Source of the DNA: Proteus terrae subsp. cibarius
GTDB lineage: Bacteria > Pseudomonadota > Gammaproteobacteria > Enterobacterales > Enterobacteriaceae
DNA length: 64,000 nucleotides
Assembly: GCF_011045835.1 (NCBI RefSeq)
Contig: NZ_CP047349.1
Location: 806,001 to 870,000 of the forward strand
Direction of reading: 5' to 3'
Shown here piece by piece: positions 29,561 through 43,038 of this stretch. The translations under genes were made by a program, and so were the position numbers. Every line of letters starts with the position of its first letter. Position 1 is the stretch's first letter. The notes below the pieces were generated by a model. That model was not told the DNA's origin and did no database searches. It saw only the letters and a list, made by a program, of their open reading frames with translations.

Positions 29561-30886
29561 ATGGTGCAGTTTTATTCTCCTAAAAAACGCCCTGTGAAAA
29601 AACAGGCGACAACTCTGGAAGTGACCGCCAGTGCATTGGATGCAAATGGTCAAGGTATTGCTCATGCTGAGGGCAAAACGATTTTTGTAAAAGGATTACT
29701 CCCACAAGAAACTGCTCGTATTCGTTTAACAGAAGAAAAGCGCCAGTTTGCTAAAGGCGAGGTTATTAAGCGTTTAACTACTAGTGAGCAGCGTATAACG
29801 CCTCATTGTGAATATTATGAGCGTTGTGGTGGTTGTCAGCAGCAACATGTGCCGATTGCGTTACAACGTACAACAAAAGCGGGTGTGTTATCACATCTTA
29901 TTAAACGTGAAACGGGTGTGGTGATTTCGGCGGAACCTGTTATTTCCGGCGCTGAATATGGTTATCGTCGTAGAGCAAGATTGGGATTGCGTTATCAACC
30001 TGAAAAAGGGTTGGTGATGGGCTTTCGCCAAGAGCGCTCTAATGATTTGGTCATGATAAAAAAATGCCCAGTATTAAAATCACAGTTAAATGATTTATTG
30101 TCTCCTCTTTGGGAATGTCTTAAACAATTAACATCAGTACGTGATTTAGGGCATGTTGAAATGGTGCTCGCTGATAATGGGCCGTTGGTGATTTTACGTC
30201 ATCTATCACCATTACCTGAGAGTGATAAACAGAGTTTGCGTGATTTCTCTCAAACTCATCAAGTTACGATGTATCTTGCAGGTGATAATAGCGAGATAGC
30301 ACGATTAACTTCAATTGAGAAGGAACCCTTCTATCAAATAGAAGGTCTAAATTTACGTTTTGCACCTACTGATTTTATTCAAGTAAACGATGAAATAAAT
30401 CCTAAGATGGTTGCACAAGCTATTGAATGGCTTGATTTATCGCCAGAAGATCGCGTGTTAGATCTGTTTTGTGGTATGGGAAACTTTACTTTACCTATCG
30501 CAAAACGTGTCAGTGAAGTGGTGGGCATCGAAGGTGTACCTGCGCTGGTTGAAATGGCGAAAAAGAATGCAGAACTAAACCAACTAGGTAATGCGCATTT
30601 TTGGCATGCAGATTTATCAGCTGATTTCTCTGCGATGTCGTGGTCGAAAGAAGGTTTTAACAAAGTGTTGTTAGATCCCGCAAGAGCAGGCGCTTTGGAG
30701 GTAATGTCACATATTGTGAAGTTATCCGCAGAAAAAATTGTGTATGTCTCCTGTAATCCGACCACGTTAGCCAGAGATAGTAAGATATTATTAGATTCTG
30801 GATATCAGCTAGCCGGTTTAAAAATGTTGGATATGTTTCCACAAACGGGTCATCTGGAATCAATGGCACTGTTTAGTCGAAAGTAA
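29561..30886 (+). CDS. rlmD: 23S rRNA m5U1939 methyltransferase
   Basis: SAM-dependent methyltransferase that makes 5-methyluridine at position 1939 of 23S rRNA. The 441-residue product has an N-terminal TRAM domain, an Fe-S cysteine set ([15 protein letters not shown] and KKCP), the SAM motif [12 protein letters not shown], and the catalytic cysteine in [13 protein letters not shown]. The start [11 protein letters not shown] matches the family. It precedes relA by 71 bp, the E. coli order. Confidence 0.97.
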   Translation: MVQFYSPKKRPVKKQATTLEVTASALDANGQGIAHAEGKTIFVKGLLPQETARIRLTEEKRQFAKGEVIKRLTTSEQRITPHCEYYERCGGCQQQHVPIALQRTTKAGVLSHLIKRETGVVISAEPVISGAEYGYRRRARLGLRYQPEKGLVMGFRQERSNDLVMIKKCPVLKSQLNDLLSPLWECLKQLTSVRDLGHVEMVLADNGPLVILRHLSPLPESDKQSLRDFSQTHQVTMYLAGDNSEIARLTSIEKEPFYQIEGLNLRFAPTDFIQVNDEINPKMVAQAIEWLDLSPEDRVLDLFCGMGNFTLPIAKRVSEVVGIEGVPALVEMAKKNAELNQLGNAHFWHADLSADFSAMSWSKEGFNKVLLDPARAGALEVMSHIVKLSAEKIVYVSCNPTTLARDSKILLDSGYQLAGLKMLDMFPQTGHLESMALFSRK

Positions 30887-30957
30887 ATTTATTTGAAAAT
30901 AAACAGTTAGCCAGTAAATAAGTCGCAAATAAGATTTATACCGTGTAGGGAGAGAAT

Positions 30958-33195
30958 ATGGTTGCAGTAAGAAGTGCTCACTTAACACCTGCAGGAGAGT
31001 TTGCTGTTGATAAATGGGTCAATAGCTTGAACTTAACCCATGTCAATGCGGGTAGTGAAATCATGCAAACCTGGGAATACTGCCATCGTACTGTTCAAGG
31101 GCGTGAAGATGCCGAACTGTTATTGTGGCGTGGTGTTGAAATGGTTGAGCTTCTTTCGACACTAAGCATGGATAAAGACAGCATGAGGGCAGCGCTTCTT
31201 TTCCCTCTTGCTGAAGAAAATCTTATTGATCAGGAAATTGTTACTGAACACTTTGGTGATGCCATTTGGAGCTTAGTGCGTGGTGTTATGGAGATGGATG
31301 CCATACGCCAATTAAAAGCGACACACACTAATGAAACAAGTTCAGTTCAGGTAGATAACGTGCGTCGCATGCTGTTATCTATGGTGGAAGATTTCCGTTG
31401 TGTGGTCATTAAACTTTCAGAACGTATTGCCCATTTACGTGAAGTGAAAGATGCCACAGAAGATGAGCGCGTACTGGCTGCTAAAGAGTGTTTTAATATT
31501 TATGCACCATTAGCCAACCGATTGGGTATTGGTCAATTAAAATGGGAGTTAGAAGATTTTTGTTTCCGCTATCTTCATCCTGATGAATATAAAAAAATAG
31601 CAAGCTTGCTTCATGAGCGCCGTATCGATCGCGAACAGTACATTGATAATTTTGTCAGTACAGTACGTGGTTATATGAAAGAAGAAAATGTCGATGTAGA
31701 TATCTATGGACGTCCCAAACACATCTATAGTATTTGGCGCAAAATGAAGAAAAAGAACCTCGCATTCGATGAGTTATTTGATGTGAGAGCGGTACGTATT
31801 GTTGTTGAACGTCTTCAAGACTGCTATGCAGCATTAGGGATTGTACATACGCATTTCCGTCATTTGCCTGATGAATTCGATGATTATGTTGCAAATCCAA
31901 AACCGAATGGCTATCAATCTATTCATACGGTTGTGTTAGGGCCTGAAGGCAAAACGGTTGAGATCCAAATTCGTACTCGCCAAATGCATGAAGATGCTGA
32001 ATTGGGTGTGGCTGCGCACTGGAAATATAAAGAAGGTGCAACTGGCGCTGCAACGAAAGGCGGTACAGGCAGTTATGAAAACCGCATTGCATGGTTACGT
32101 AAACTGATTGCATGGCAAGAAGAGATGGCGGATTCTGGCGAAATGTTGGATGAAGTCCGGAGCCAAGTCTTTGATGATAGAGTTTACGTCTTTACACCAA
32201 AAGGTGATGTAGTTGATTTACCAGCGGGATCAACACCACTTGATTTTGCTTATCATATTCATAGTGATGTGGGACATCGCTGTATTGGAGCGAAAATTGG
32301 CGGGCGTATTGTGCCGTTTAGCTATCAATTACAGATGGGTGACCAAATTGAAATTATCACGCAAAAACATCCTAATCCAAGTCGTGATTGGTTAAATCCT
32401 AACTTAGGTTATGTCACCACAAGTCGTGGGCGTGCGAAAATTCATAATTGGTTCCGTAAGCAAGATCGCGATAAAAATATTCTTGCTGGACGCCAGATTT
32501 TAGATAACGAATTGGCGCATATGGATATCAACATGAAAGAAGCAGAAAAACTGCTGATTGCGCGTTATAACGTGCATAGTGTTGATGAAGTATTAGCTGG
32601 TATTGGTGTCGGTGATATCAGAATTAACCAGTTAGTGAACTTTATTCAAAGTAAATTAAATAAAGCCACTGCGGAAGATGAAGATAAAGAAGCTCTGCGG
32701 ACACTTGAAAACAAAACGCCAGCACCTAGAGCCACAGGATCAGGTGGAAGCATTGTTGTCGAAGGTGTGGGTAACTTAATGCATCATATCGCACGTTGTT
32801 GCCAACCTATTCCGGGTGACAATATTGTCGGCTTTATCACTAAAGGTCGTGGTATTTCGATTCACCGCGCTGACTGTGAGCAACTTGCTGAACTGCTTTC
32901 TCATGCACCAGAACGTATCGTTGATGCGGTATGGGGAGAGAATTACTCTAGTGGTTATTCATTAGTTGTTCGTGTTGTTGCTAATGATCGTAGTGGATTA
33001 TTGCGTGATATCACCACTATTTTAGCGAATGAAAAAGTCAATGTGCTAGGTGTCAGTAGCCGTAGTGATGTGAAGCAACAAATTGCGACAATCGATATGA
33101 ATATTGAGATTTATAATCTCCAAGTATTAGGTCGTATTTTGGCAAAACTTAATCAGTTGCCTGATGTGATAGAGGCGAAACGCTTTTCTCACTAA
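30958..33195 (+). CDS. relA: (p)ppGpp synthetase I RelA
   Basis: Ribosome-associated enzyme that makes pppGpp/ppGpp when uncharged tRNA enters the A site. The 745-residue product (E. coli 744) has a degenerate N-terminal hydrolase domain, the synthetase domain (YGRPKHIYSIWRKM, DVRAVRI, PKPNGYQSIHT), a TGS domain (VYVFTPKGDVVDLPAGSTPLDFAYHIHS region), a zinc-finger CCQPIPGD region and a C-terminal ACT/RRM domain. Together with dksA in this window it provides both halves of the stringent response. The E. coli toxin-antitoxin pair mazEF is absent between relA and mazG. Confidence 0.98.
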   Translation: MVAVRSAHLTPAGEFAVDKWVNSLNLTHVNAGSEIMQTWEYCHRTVQGREDAELLLWRGVEMVELLSTLSMDKDSMRAALLFPLAEENLIDQEIVTEHFGDAIWSLVRGVMEMDAIRQLKATHTNETSSVQVDNVRRMLLSMVEDFRCVVIKLSERIAHLREVKDATEDERVLAAKECFNIYAPLANRLGIGQLKWELEDFCFRYLHPDEYKKIASLLHERRIDREQYIDNFVSTVRGYMKEENVDVDIYGRPKHIYSIWRKMKKKNLAFDELFDVRAVRIVVERLQDCYAALGIVHTHFRHLPDEFDDYVANPKPNGYQSIHTVVLGPEGKTVEIQIRTRQMHEDAELGVAAHWKYKEGATGAATKGGTGSYENRIAWLRKLIAWQEEMADSGEMLDEVRSQVFDDRVYVFTPKGDVVDLPAGSTPLDFAYHIHSDVGHRCIGAKIGGRIVPFSYQLQMGDQIEIITQKHPNPSRDWLNPNLGYVTTSRGRAKIHNWFRKQDRDKNILAGRQILDNELAHMDINMKEAEKLLIARYNVHSVDEVLAGIGVGDIRINQLVNFIQSKLNKATAEDEDKEALRTLENKTPAPRATGSGGSIVVEGVGNLMHHIARCCQPIPGDNIVGFITKGRGISIHRADCEQLAELLSHAPERIVDAVWGENYSSGYSLVVRVVANDRSGLLRDITTILANEKVNVLGVSSRSDVKQQIATIDMNIEIYNLQVLGRILAKLNQLPDVIEAKRFSH

Positions 33196-33212
33196 AACAT
33201 TAAAATGATAAG

Positions 33213-33243
33213 ATGCCGAGACAACTGTTCTCGGCATTTTTTT
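33213..33243 (+). terminator. relA terminator
   Basis: A 9-bp stem, ATGCCGAGA (33213-33221) and TCTCGGCAT (33229-33237), with a T-run to 33243, 18 bp after the relA stop. Confidence 0.93.
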
Positions 33244-33297
33244 ATCTAAAAATGTATTAAACAGGATAAAGCTCACTCTTATTTAAAAGGCAATATG

Positions 33298-34095
33298 ATG
33301 TCAGAAAATCGTGAAATCTTTCGTTTATTAGAAATTATGGCGCAGTTACGTGATCCAGATACTGGATGCGAATGGGATAAAGTGCAGACTTTTGACACTA
33401 TCGCGCCTTATACATTAGAAGAAACGTATGAGGTGTTAGATGCTATTACTCGTAAAGATTTTGCTGATTTAAAAGAAGAGTTAGGCGATTTGCTTTATCA
33501 AGTTGTTTTTTATTCACGAATGGCGCAAGAGCAAAAATTATTTGATTTTAATGATGTTTGTGAAGCGATTAGTAATAAGCTAGAACGTCGTCATCCTCAT
33601 ATCTTTGCCTCTGAAAGCGAAAACAATTTATCAACGGAAAAACATCGCTGGGAAAAGCTGAAAGCACAAGAGCGTGAAGCAAAAGCACAATTTTCATTAT
33701 TAGATGATATTCCCGCTACATTACCCGCTTTGATGAAAGCAGAAAAAATTCAGAAACGATGTGCTTCTGTCGGATTTGATTGGAATGAACTTGAACCTGT
33801 TTTAGGTAAAGTGTTTGAGGAAATTAATGAAGTGATGGCTGAAGTGAAAAAAACACCTCAAGATGCGTCTAAAATTGAAGATGAATTGGGTGATTTACTA
33901 TTTTCAGTTGTAAATTTATCTCGGCATTTAAAACAAAAACCAGAACAAGCATTAAATCGAGCATGTCGTAAATTTGAACAACGCTTTCGCTTTGTTGAAA
34001 AAACGCTCTCGGAAGATGGCATAGACATAGAAAATGCTTCATTGGAAGAGATGGAGATCTGTTGGCAGAAAGCAAAGAAACAACAGATTGAGTGA
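33298..34095 (+). CDS. mazG: Nucleoside triphosphate pyrophosphohydrolase MazG
   Basis: All-alpha NTP pyrophosphatase that removes aberrant nucleotides and in E. coli lowers ppGpp. The 265-residue product has two MazG domains; the metal-binding EExxE-type helices appear in LEETYEVLDAI, LKEELGDLLYQV and the second repeat EDELGDLLFSVVN. Two ATGs are adjacent (33295 and 33298). The second has 7-nt spacing from AAGG and I prefer it. It stands alone after the relA terminator. Confidence 0.96.
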   Translation: MSENREIFRLLEIMAQLRDPDTGCEWDKVQTFDTIAPYTLEETYEVLDAITRKDFADLKEELGDLLYQVVFYSRMAQEQKLFDFNDVCEAISNKLERRHPHIFASESENNLSTEKHRWEKLKAQEREAKAQFSLLDDIPATLPALMKAEKIQKRCASVGFDWNELEPVLGKVFEEINEVMAEVKKTPQDASKIEDELGDLLFSVVNLSRHLKQKPEQALNRACRKFEQRFRFVEKTLSEDGIDIENASLEEMEICWQKAKKQQIE

Positions 34096-37608
<3,513 letters not shown>

Positions 37609-37642
37609 TCTTGCACCTTTGATTAAAAAATCTTATTGATTG

Positions 37643-37677
37643 AAAAGGGGAGAGCCTTAAGTTCTCCCCTTTTTTTA
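37643..37677 (+). terminator. pyrG-eno terminator
   Basis: An 11-bp stem, AAAAGGGGAGA (37643-37653) and TCTCCCCTTTT (37663-37673), with a T-run, 34 bp after eno. Confidence 0.95.
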
Positions 37678-37929
37678 ATTTTTTTTCAGAAAAAACAGAA
37701 TATTTATTCTTAACATCATTGAAAAAAGTGTGATGTGTAAGAGAAAATAGTGTTCAATTATTACTCTTTTATTAATAAATTGGTTAATTCTCGTGGATGA
37801 GATCCCAATTATACGTTTTGCACATTTTCAATGGTGCGAAATGTTTTTATATTTCACATATAACCTATTTCGTTAACAATTTAAGCTTAGTGAATCCAAT
37901 ATTCATATCAGCTAATGTGGAGTATTATC

Positions 37930-39312
37930 ATGGACGCGTCCAATTTAGCCCCATCGGCGAAGTCGAGCCCGATAAACAAACGAGGGTTAATCATTCTGGC
38001 TATTGATGTGGTGTTATTACTACTTCTGCTAGAATTTTTACCTTATGATCCAAAGGCCAATGCAGGTTTAGCATTAATGGTGTTTGTGGGAGTGTTATGG
38101 CTGACAGAAGCCATTCACGTTACGATAACAGCATTATTTATACCTATTTTAGCCGTTGTGCTTGGGCTAATGAATACCAATGAGTCATTAAAATCATTTG
38201 CGAATCCTATCATTTTCTTATTCTTCGGTGGCTTTGCATTAGCGACAGCGCTTCATATTCAAGGGCTAGATCGCTTAATTGCTAACCGCTTGCTGATGAT
38301 TGCAAAAGGTAAACTTTCAATTGCTGTATTGCTGTTATTTGGTGTTACTGCATTACTCTCAATGTGGATCAGTAACACAGCAACAGCCGCGATGATGTTA
38401 CCTTTAGTGTTAGGTATCCTCTCCAACCTAGATATTCGTTCAGAGCGTAATACCTTTGTATTCGTATTATTAGGTGTTGCTTATAGTGCGAGTATTGGTG
38501 GCTTAGGTACGTTAGTGGGAAGCCCGCCAAATGCGATTGCAGCAGCTCAGCTGAACTTAGATTTTATTACGTGGATGAAGTATGGTGTCCCAATCATGCT
38601 GGTATTATTACCTATCATGTTTATTGTCATGTATCTGATGCTACGTCCTAACTTAAAACATAAGTTTGATCTGAAATTAGAAGTGTTAGAGTGGAATAAC
38701 AAACGTGTTATTACCATGATCATCTTCTTGGTTACTGTATTTTGCTGGATCTTCAGCTCTTTTATTAGCAGCGCTTTTGGTGGTGTAAAAGATCTGGATA
38801 CCGTTATTGCGGTCAGTGCTGCAATTGTTATCGGGGTGACTGGGGTCGCTAGTTGGAGCCAAATCCAAGAGAACACAGAGTGGGGAGTATTAATGCTGTT
38901 TGGTGGTGGTTTAACACTAAGCGCAATTTTACAATCATCTGGTGCAAGTTTAGTTATGGCTGACTTTATGAAAGATACCTTTGGTAATAGCCACTGGTTC
39001 GTGATTATCCTTGCAGTAACAACCTTCATCATCGTATTAACTGAATTTACCAGTAATACAGCGAGTGCGGCGTTATTAGTACCAATCTTTGCAACGGTTG
39101 CACAAGCATTAGGCATGCCAGTAATGGCGTTAACTATGATTATCGGTATCGGTGCATCTTGTGCGTTCATGCTACCTGTTGCAACCCCACCAAATGCGAT
39201 TGTCTTTGGTTCTGGTTATATCAAACAGACAGAGATGGTACGTGTCGGTGGTGTACTGAACTTAGTGTGTATCTTAGTTATCTCTCTGTTTGCTTGGTTC
39301 TTCTGGCTATAA
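37930..39312 (+). CDS. DASS/SLC13 sodium:dicarboxylate transporter (INDY type)
   Basis: Inner-membrane symporter of the divalent anion:Na+ family, probably for C4-dicarboxylates such as succinate, malate or fumarate. The 460-residue product shows about eleven hydrophobic segments and both Ser-Asn-Thr substrate/sodium motifs: SNTATAAMMLPLV in the first half and SNTASAALLVPIF in the second, as in VcINDY. Helix hairpins with GTLVGSPPNAIAAA and PVATPPNAIVFG are also family signatures. I chose the ATG at 37930 because GGAG lies 7 nt upstream; the earlier ATG at 37915 lacks this. It has its own terminator. The exact substrate is not readable from sequence. Confidence 0.9.
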   Translation: MDASNLAPSAKSSPINKRGLIILAIDVVLLLLLLEFLPYDPKANAGLALMVFVGVLWLTEAIHVTITALFIPILAVVLGLMNTNESLKSFANPIIFLFFGGFALATALHIQGLDRLIANRLLMIAKGKLSIAVLLLFGVTALLSMWISNTATAAMMLPLVLGILSNLDIRSERNTFVFVLLGVAYSASIGGLGTLVGSPPNAIAAAQLNLDFITWMKYGVPIMLVLLPIMFIVMYLMLRPNLKHKFDLKLEVLEWNNKRVITMIIFLVTVFCWIFSSFISSAFGGVKDLDTVIAVSAAIVIGVTGVASWSQIQENTEWGVLMLFGGGLTLSAILQSSGASLVMADFMKDTFGNSHWFVIILAVTTFIIVLTEFTSNTASAALLVPIFATVAQALGMPVMALTMIIGIGASCAFMLPVATPPNAIVFGSGYIKQTEMVRVGGVLNLVCILVISLFAWFFWL

Positions 39313-39340
39313 AGTTAATACACTAAATTAACCTAAATAG

Positions 39341-39372
39341 AGCGCTTGATAGTTATATCAGGCGCTTTTTTA
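39341..39372 (+). terminator. Terminator of the DASS transporter gene
   Basis: An 11-bp stem with one G-T pair, AGCGCTTGATA (39341-39351) and TATCAGGCGCT (39356-39366), followed by six T. Confidence 0.92.
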
Positions 39373-39465
39373 TTGCTATCGTTTGTCTATTATTTGAATT
39401 GATATCATTGAGATAAGATTAGAAAAGAAATAGAGCAAACACAGTATGTGGCATGAATTGGATAA

Positions 39466-39536
39466 ATGGCTTTTTTATCACTTGTAAAAAAGCCATCAAG
39501 ATTAAGACTAAAGATGTCATAACATTGATGGCTTTT
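39466..39536 (-). terminator. Two mutually exclusive hairpins after mltD
   Basis: Three segments share sequence: A ATGGCTTTTTTA (39466-39477), B TAAAAAAGCCATCAA (39485-39499) and C TTGATGGCTTTT (39525-39536). B pairs perfectly over 12 bp with C, and on the minus strand this hairpin ends in a T-run, making a normal mltD terminator. B also pairs perfectly over 12 bp with A. Only one fold can form at a time. Confidence 0.75.
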
Positions 39537-39559
39537 AATCAGAATAGAAAATGAGCTAA

Positions 39560-40894
39560 CTATTTTGTATAAAGCGTAAGTTGTGTACCGGGCTTTAACA
39601 TTTTAATATCTGAGTTCCAACTCATTAATAATTTAAGGTTAATGCCGTGGCGACGGGCAATACTGTAATAAGAATCACCTTGGCGTACTTTATAGTAGCT
39701 TGGTGAAGGTTTTGTTGGTTTCGTTGTCGTGGTGCTACTGACACTACCTGCATTATGAATTTTTAATGTCTGACCAACCAGCAATGTGCTCTTTGCATTT
39801 AACCCATTAATACGCTGTAAGTCTTTGATACTCATATTATAGCGACGAGCAATAGCGTAAAAGGAATCCCCTGAACGAACCTTATAAACGCCTTCTTGCT
39901 TAATAGATTGATTCGTTTTGGCGACGGCCAAGCGAATAGTTTCTAATATAGCTTCATCTTCAAAAGCGTTACGGAATTGGTCAAGCTTATTGCGAGGCAA
40001 CATAATGACATGAGGGCCATTAGGTGCAGTTATTCCACGTTTATAGCCGGGGTTATAGTCTTTCACGGTATTAATAGGTAACTGACTTAATTCAGCGACT
40101 TTACTTAACGTGATTTGCTCACCGACATCAAATGAGGCTAATGCTTTATCGCGATAGTTACTTTTTGGGAAAGTAATATCTTGTTCGTTTTCACGAATAA
40201 CCTTACTTAAAGCGAGAATTTTCGGCACGTAATTCATCGTTTCTTTAGGTAAAGAAAGCGACCAATAGTCTGTTGGTAGGTTTTTACTTTCATTTGCCTT
40301 TATTGCTTGCATAACACGGCCTTCACCAGCGTTATAAGCAGCAAGGGCAAGTGCCCAATCACTATCAAACATCACATACAAACGCTCTAGTAAATCAAGA
40401 GCCGCTTTAGTTGATGCCATAACATCACGACGACCGTCATACCATTGATTTTGTGCCAAACCATAGTAATTACCCGTTATTGGTACAAATTGCCATAAAC
40501 CCGCTGCATTTGCAGAAGAGGTAACATGAGGATTAAACGCACTTTCAACGACAGGAACAAGAGCAAGTTCCATCGGTAATTCACGTTTTTCAATTTCATC
40601 AATAATCGAATACATATAAGGCTCAGCGCGAGTAGCAACGCTCTGTATATGTTTGGGATTATTTAAAAAATATAATTCTTGCTGCGAGATCCTTTCATTT
40701 TCGGGGAGGTCCATTTTTAATTCACTTACTACATAACCCCATAAATTGGTTTTTACATCATATTGAGGTTGGTGAGAAGTTGAAGTCCCTTTCGTTGATA
40801 TTGGTGCATTCGCAGACAAATTAGGTTTAATGTTCTCAGATTGCTGGCAACCCGCCAGTAGCAATATGGAGAACAAAATCGCTTTTGTCTTCAT
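39560..40894 (-). CDS. mltD: Membrane-bound lytic murein transglycosylase D
   Basis: Outer-membrane lipoprotein that cleaves peptidoglycan glycan strands, releasing anhydro-muropeptides. The 444-residue product has a lipoprotein signal with lipobox LLAGC, a family 1 transglycosylase domain (catalytic Glu in PVVESAFNPH, then SSANAAGLWQF and AAYNAGEGRV) and two C-terminal LysM repeats (YKVRSGDSFYAIARRYN and YKVRQGDSYYSIARRHG). I place the start at 40894 (MKTKAILFSIL), the E. coli-like N-terminus. An ATG at 40909 is possible. It follows gloB in the same direction, the E. coli arrangement. Confidence 0.95.
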   Translation of the reverse strand: MKTKAILFSILLLAGCQQSENIKPNLSANAPISTKGTSTSHQPQYDVKTNLWGYVVSELKMDLPENERISQQELYFLNNPKHIQSVATRAEPYMYSIIDEIEKRELPMELALVPVVESAFNPHVTSSANAAGLWQFVPITGNYYGLAQNQWYDGRRDVMASTKAALDLLERLYVMFDSDWALALAAYNAGEGRVMQAIKANESKNLPTDYWSLSLPKETMNYVPKILALSKVIRENEQDITFPKSNYRDKALASFDVGEQITLSKVAELSQLPINTVKDYNPGYKRGITAPNGPHVIMLPRNKLDQFRNAFEDEAILETIRLAVAKTNQSIKQEGVYKVRSGDSFYAIARRYNMSIKDLQRINGLNAKSTLLVGQTLKIHNAGSVSSTTTTKPTKPSPSYYKVRQGDSYYSIARRHGINLKLLMSWNSDIKMLKPGTQLTLYTK

Positions 40895-40969
40895 AATAGA
40901 AAAATTCATCCTGTGTGTTTTTTGAACCAAATGATACTTAGTGTGCCAAAATAAAACAACCAATAGGAA

Positions 40970-41725
40970 TTAAAAGTTGTCTTTTAATTCTCTTAATTTT
41001 GTAAATGTCTTAATTGGAGCATAAGTATTAGTGGTTATACCTAAAATCCTTTGCAAATCAATATCGTCAGATTTCAAAAAAAGATTAATATTCTTTTCGT
41101 TTTTCAGTGTCATTGGCACAGTAGGTTGCAAATTTTTACGCATTTCACTAACTTGGGCTAAATAATCGGTAATAAGTGCATTTTCTGGCATGATATGATG
41201 TGCAAAGGTCATATTTGATAGGGTGTATTCATGAGCACAACAAATTAATGTGTCATCAGGTAAAGCACTCAATCTTTGTAATGAACTGAACATTTGTTGT
41301 GCGGTTCCTTCGAATAAACGGCCACAACCACCAGAAAAAAGTGTATCGCCACAAAATAAATAGGGCTCGCAATAATAAGCAACATGACCCAATGTATGGC
41401 CCGGCGTACCAATCACATTAAAAGTAAAAGAGCCAACAATAATACGCTCTTGATTATGAATAATATTTTCAGCCCCTTTACTTTGTGTTTCTTGTGGGCC
41501 AAAAATGTCGATGTTAGGATATTTTTTGGCAAGTTCAGCAACACCACCAACATGATCATCATGATGATGGGTTAATAAAATCGCGATAGGCGTTAGTGAA
41601 CGTTGTGAGAGCATTTCAATAACAGGTTTGGCCTGTGACGGATCAACAATCACACATTCACTATTTTCATTACTTAATAGCCAAATGTAGTTATCGGATA
41701 AAGCAGGAATTCTGATAAGCTCCAT
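40970..41725 (-). CDS. gloB: Hydroxyacylglutathione hydrolase (glyoxalase II)
   Basis: Metallo-beta-lactamase fold enzyme that hydrolyses S-D-lactoylglutathione to D-lactate and glutathione in methylglyoxal detoxification. With the start at 41725 (MELIRIPALSDNYIWLL) the product has 251 residues, the E. coli length. An AAGG ribosome site precedes this ATG, and the frame upstream is non-homologous. The metal motif is LLTHHHDDHVGG, with GTPGHTLGHVAYY and FCGDTLFSGGCGR. It is divergent from the methyltransferase gene (38 bp). Confidence 0.97.
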   Translation of the reverse strand: MELIRIPALSDNYIWLLSNENSECVIVDPSQAKPVIEMLSQRSLTPIAILLTHHHDDHVGGVAELAKKYPNIDIFGPQETQSKGAENIIHNQERIIVGSFTFNVIGTPGHTLGHVAYYCEPYLFCGDTLFSGGCGRLFEGTAQQMFSSLQRLSALPDDTLICCAHEYTLSNMTFAHHIMPENALITDYLAQVSEMRKNLQPTVPMTLKNEKNINLFLKSDDIDLQRILGITTNTYAPIKTFTKLRELKDNF

Positions 41726-41763
41726 ATAAGTTACCTTACTTATAAAATATAAAGGGTTAAACG

Positions 41764-42480
41764 ATGAAAGCAGCGCGTTCAGTAAAACCAATTACAATGC
41801 CGGACTCTTGGCGTGATATTCCTTGGGGAGAATATTATCGCATGGCGATTGAATTGCGTTTACAAAACTGGTGGCCGAAAATGTATGGCTTTCATTTGCT
41901 GAAACTCGGTCAACTCAGTGCCGAACTGGATACCAAATTAAGTATCGTTTCACATCAAGTCAATGTGACATCAAATGCAATAAATGCGGATGTTATAGCG
42001 TCTTTGGATTATCTACCCTTTGAAAATAAATCGGTTGATGTTTGCCTTATGGCTCATGTGCTTGATTATAGTGCAGATCCCCATTGGCTATTAAGAGAAG
42101 CTGATCGTGTTTTAATTGATGATGGCTGGATAGTATTAACGAGCTTCAACCCTATTAGTTTATTAGGACTGGGTAAATGCACGCCTCTTTTGCGACAAAA
42201 ACAGCCTTATTCAAGTCGTATGTTTTCACTTCGTCGGCAAATTGATTGGCTTAGTGTGCTAAATTACGAAGTGATGACACAACAGAATTTTCAGATTATG
42301 CCATTTTCAAGACCAATAAAACGTGATGGTAGCAGCTATCACACCGGAGGCTGTTTAAATTTAATTATCGCTCGCAAAAGAACGCTCCCTTTAACACCCA
42401 CCGCGTTGAAATTTGCATTGCCACGCATGAGTGTAAAAGGTCGAGTTTTAGGGGTTACACGCAATCACTCAGAGCCATAA
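41764..42480 (+). CDS. yafS: YafS-like SAM-dependent methyltransferase
   Basis: Predicted cytoplasmic class I methyltransferase of unknown substrate. The 238-residue product has a central region reminiscent of the UbiE/ubiquinone-type family (ASLDYLPFENKSVDVCLMAHVLDYSADPHWLLREADRVL in parts), with the acidic post-SAM motif and hydrophobic strand, but the first glycine-rich SAM motif is weak. Position between gloB (divergent) and rnhA (convergent) matches E. coli yafS. The stop is 4 bp from the rnhA stop. Confidence 0.85.
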   Translation: MKAARSVKPITMPDSWRDIPWGEYYRMAIELRLQNWWPKMYGFHLLKLGQLSAELDTKLSIVSHQVNVTSNAINADVIASLDYLPFENKSVDVCLMAHVLDYSADPHWLLREADRVLIDDGWIVLTSFNPISLLGLGKCTPLLRQKQPYSSRMFSLRRQIDWLSVLNYEVMTQQNFQIMPFSRPIKRDGSSYHTGGCLNLIIARKRTLPLTPTALKFALPRMSVKGRVLGVTRNHSEP

Positions 42481-42484
42481 AACA

Positions 42485-42973
42485 TTACTCGTTGGCTGTC
42501 TTATCTTTCTGGCTTTCAATATAGCCCGTGTCTTCTTGTGTAGGTGATTGAGCCGCCGTTTTTGCTAATTCATCACAACGTTCATTTTCATCATGACCTG
42601 CATGGCCTTTTACCCAATGCCATTCAATTTCATGACGAGTAATAGCACTATCTAAGCGTTTCCATAAATCAACATTAAGTACAGGGCTTTTGTCTGCTTT
42701 ACGCCATTGACGCTTTTTCCAGCTATGGATCCACTGTGTAATACCCTGTCTGACATATTGGCTATCTGTTGTCAGTGTAATTTTACAAGGGAATTTTAAT
42801 GTTTCTAATGCTACGATAGCGGCAAGAAGTTCCATTCGGTTATTGGTGGTCATAAAAAATCCTTCACTTAGGGTTTTTTCATGTTGTTGATAGCGTAAAA
42901 TAGCGCCATAACCACCGGGGCCTGGGTTGCCTAAGCATGAACCATCGGTGAATATTTCTACCTGCTTGTGCAT
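42485..42973 (-). CDS. rnhA: Ribonuclease HI
   Basis: Cleaves RNA in RNA-DNA hybrids, suppressing R-loops and removing primers. It has 162 residues. The four active-site acids are visible in [14 protein letters not shown] (D10), [12 protein letters not shown] (E48), [11 protein letters not shown] (D70) and [10 protein letters not shown] (D134 position), along with the basic handle [12 protein letters not shown]. It is divergent from dnaQ with 65 bp between starts, as in E. coli. Confidence 0.98.
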   Translation of the reverse strand: MHKQVEIFTDGSCLGNPGPGGYGAILRYQQHEKTLSEGFFMTTNNRMELLAAIVALETLKFPCKITLTTDSQYVRQGITQWIHSWKKRQWRKADKSPVLNVDLWKRLDSAITRHEIEWHWVKGHAGHDENERCDELAKTAAQSPTQEDTGYIESQKDKTANE

Positions 42974-43038
42974 AAAGGCGACTTATCCTTTTTGATTAAT
43001 ACGAAAAACTAACCCTAAGTCTGACATAAAAACGGATT

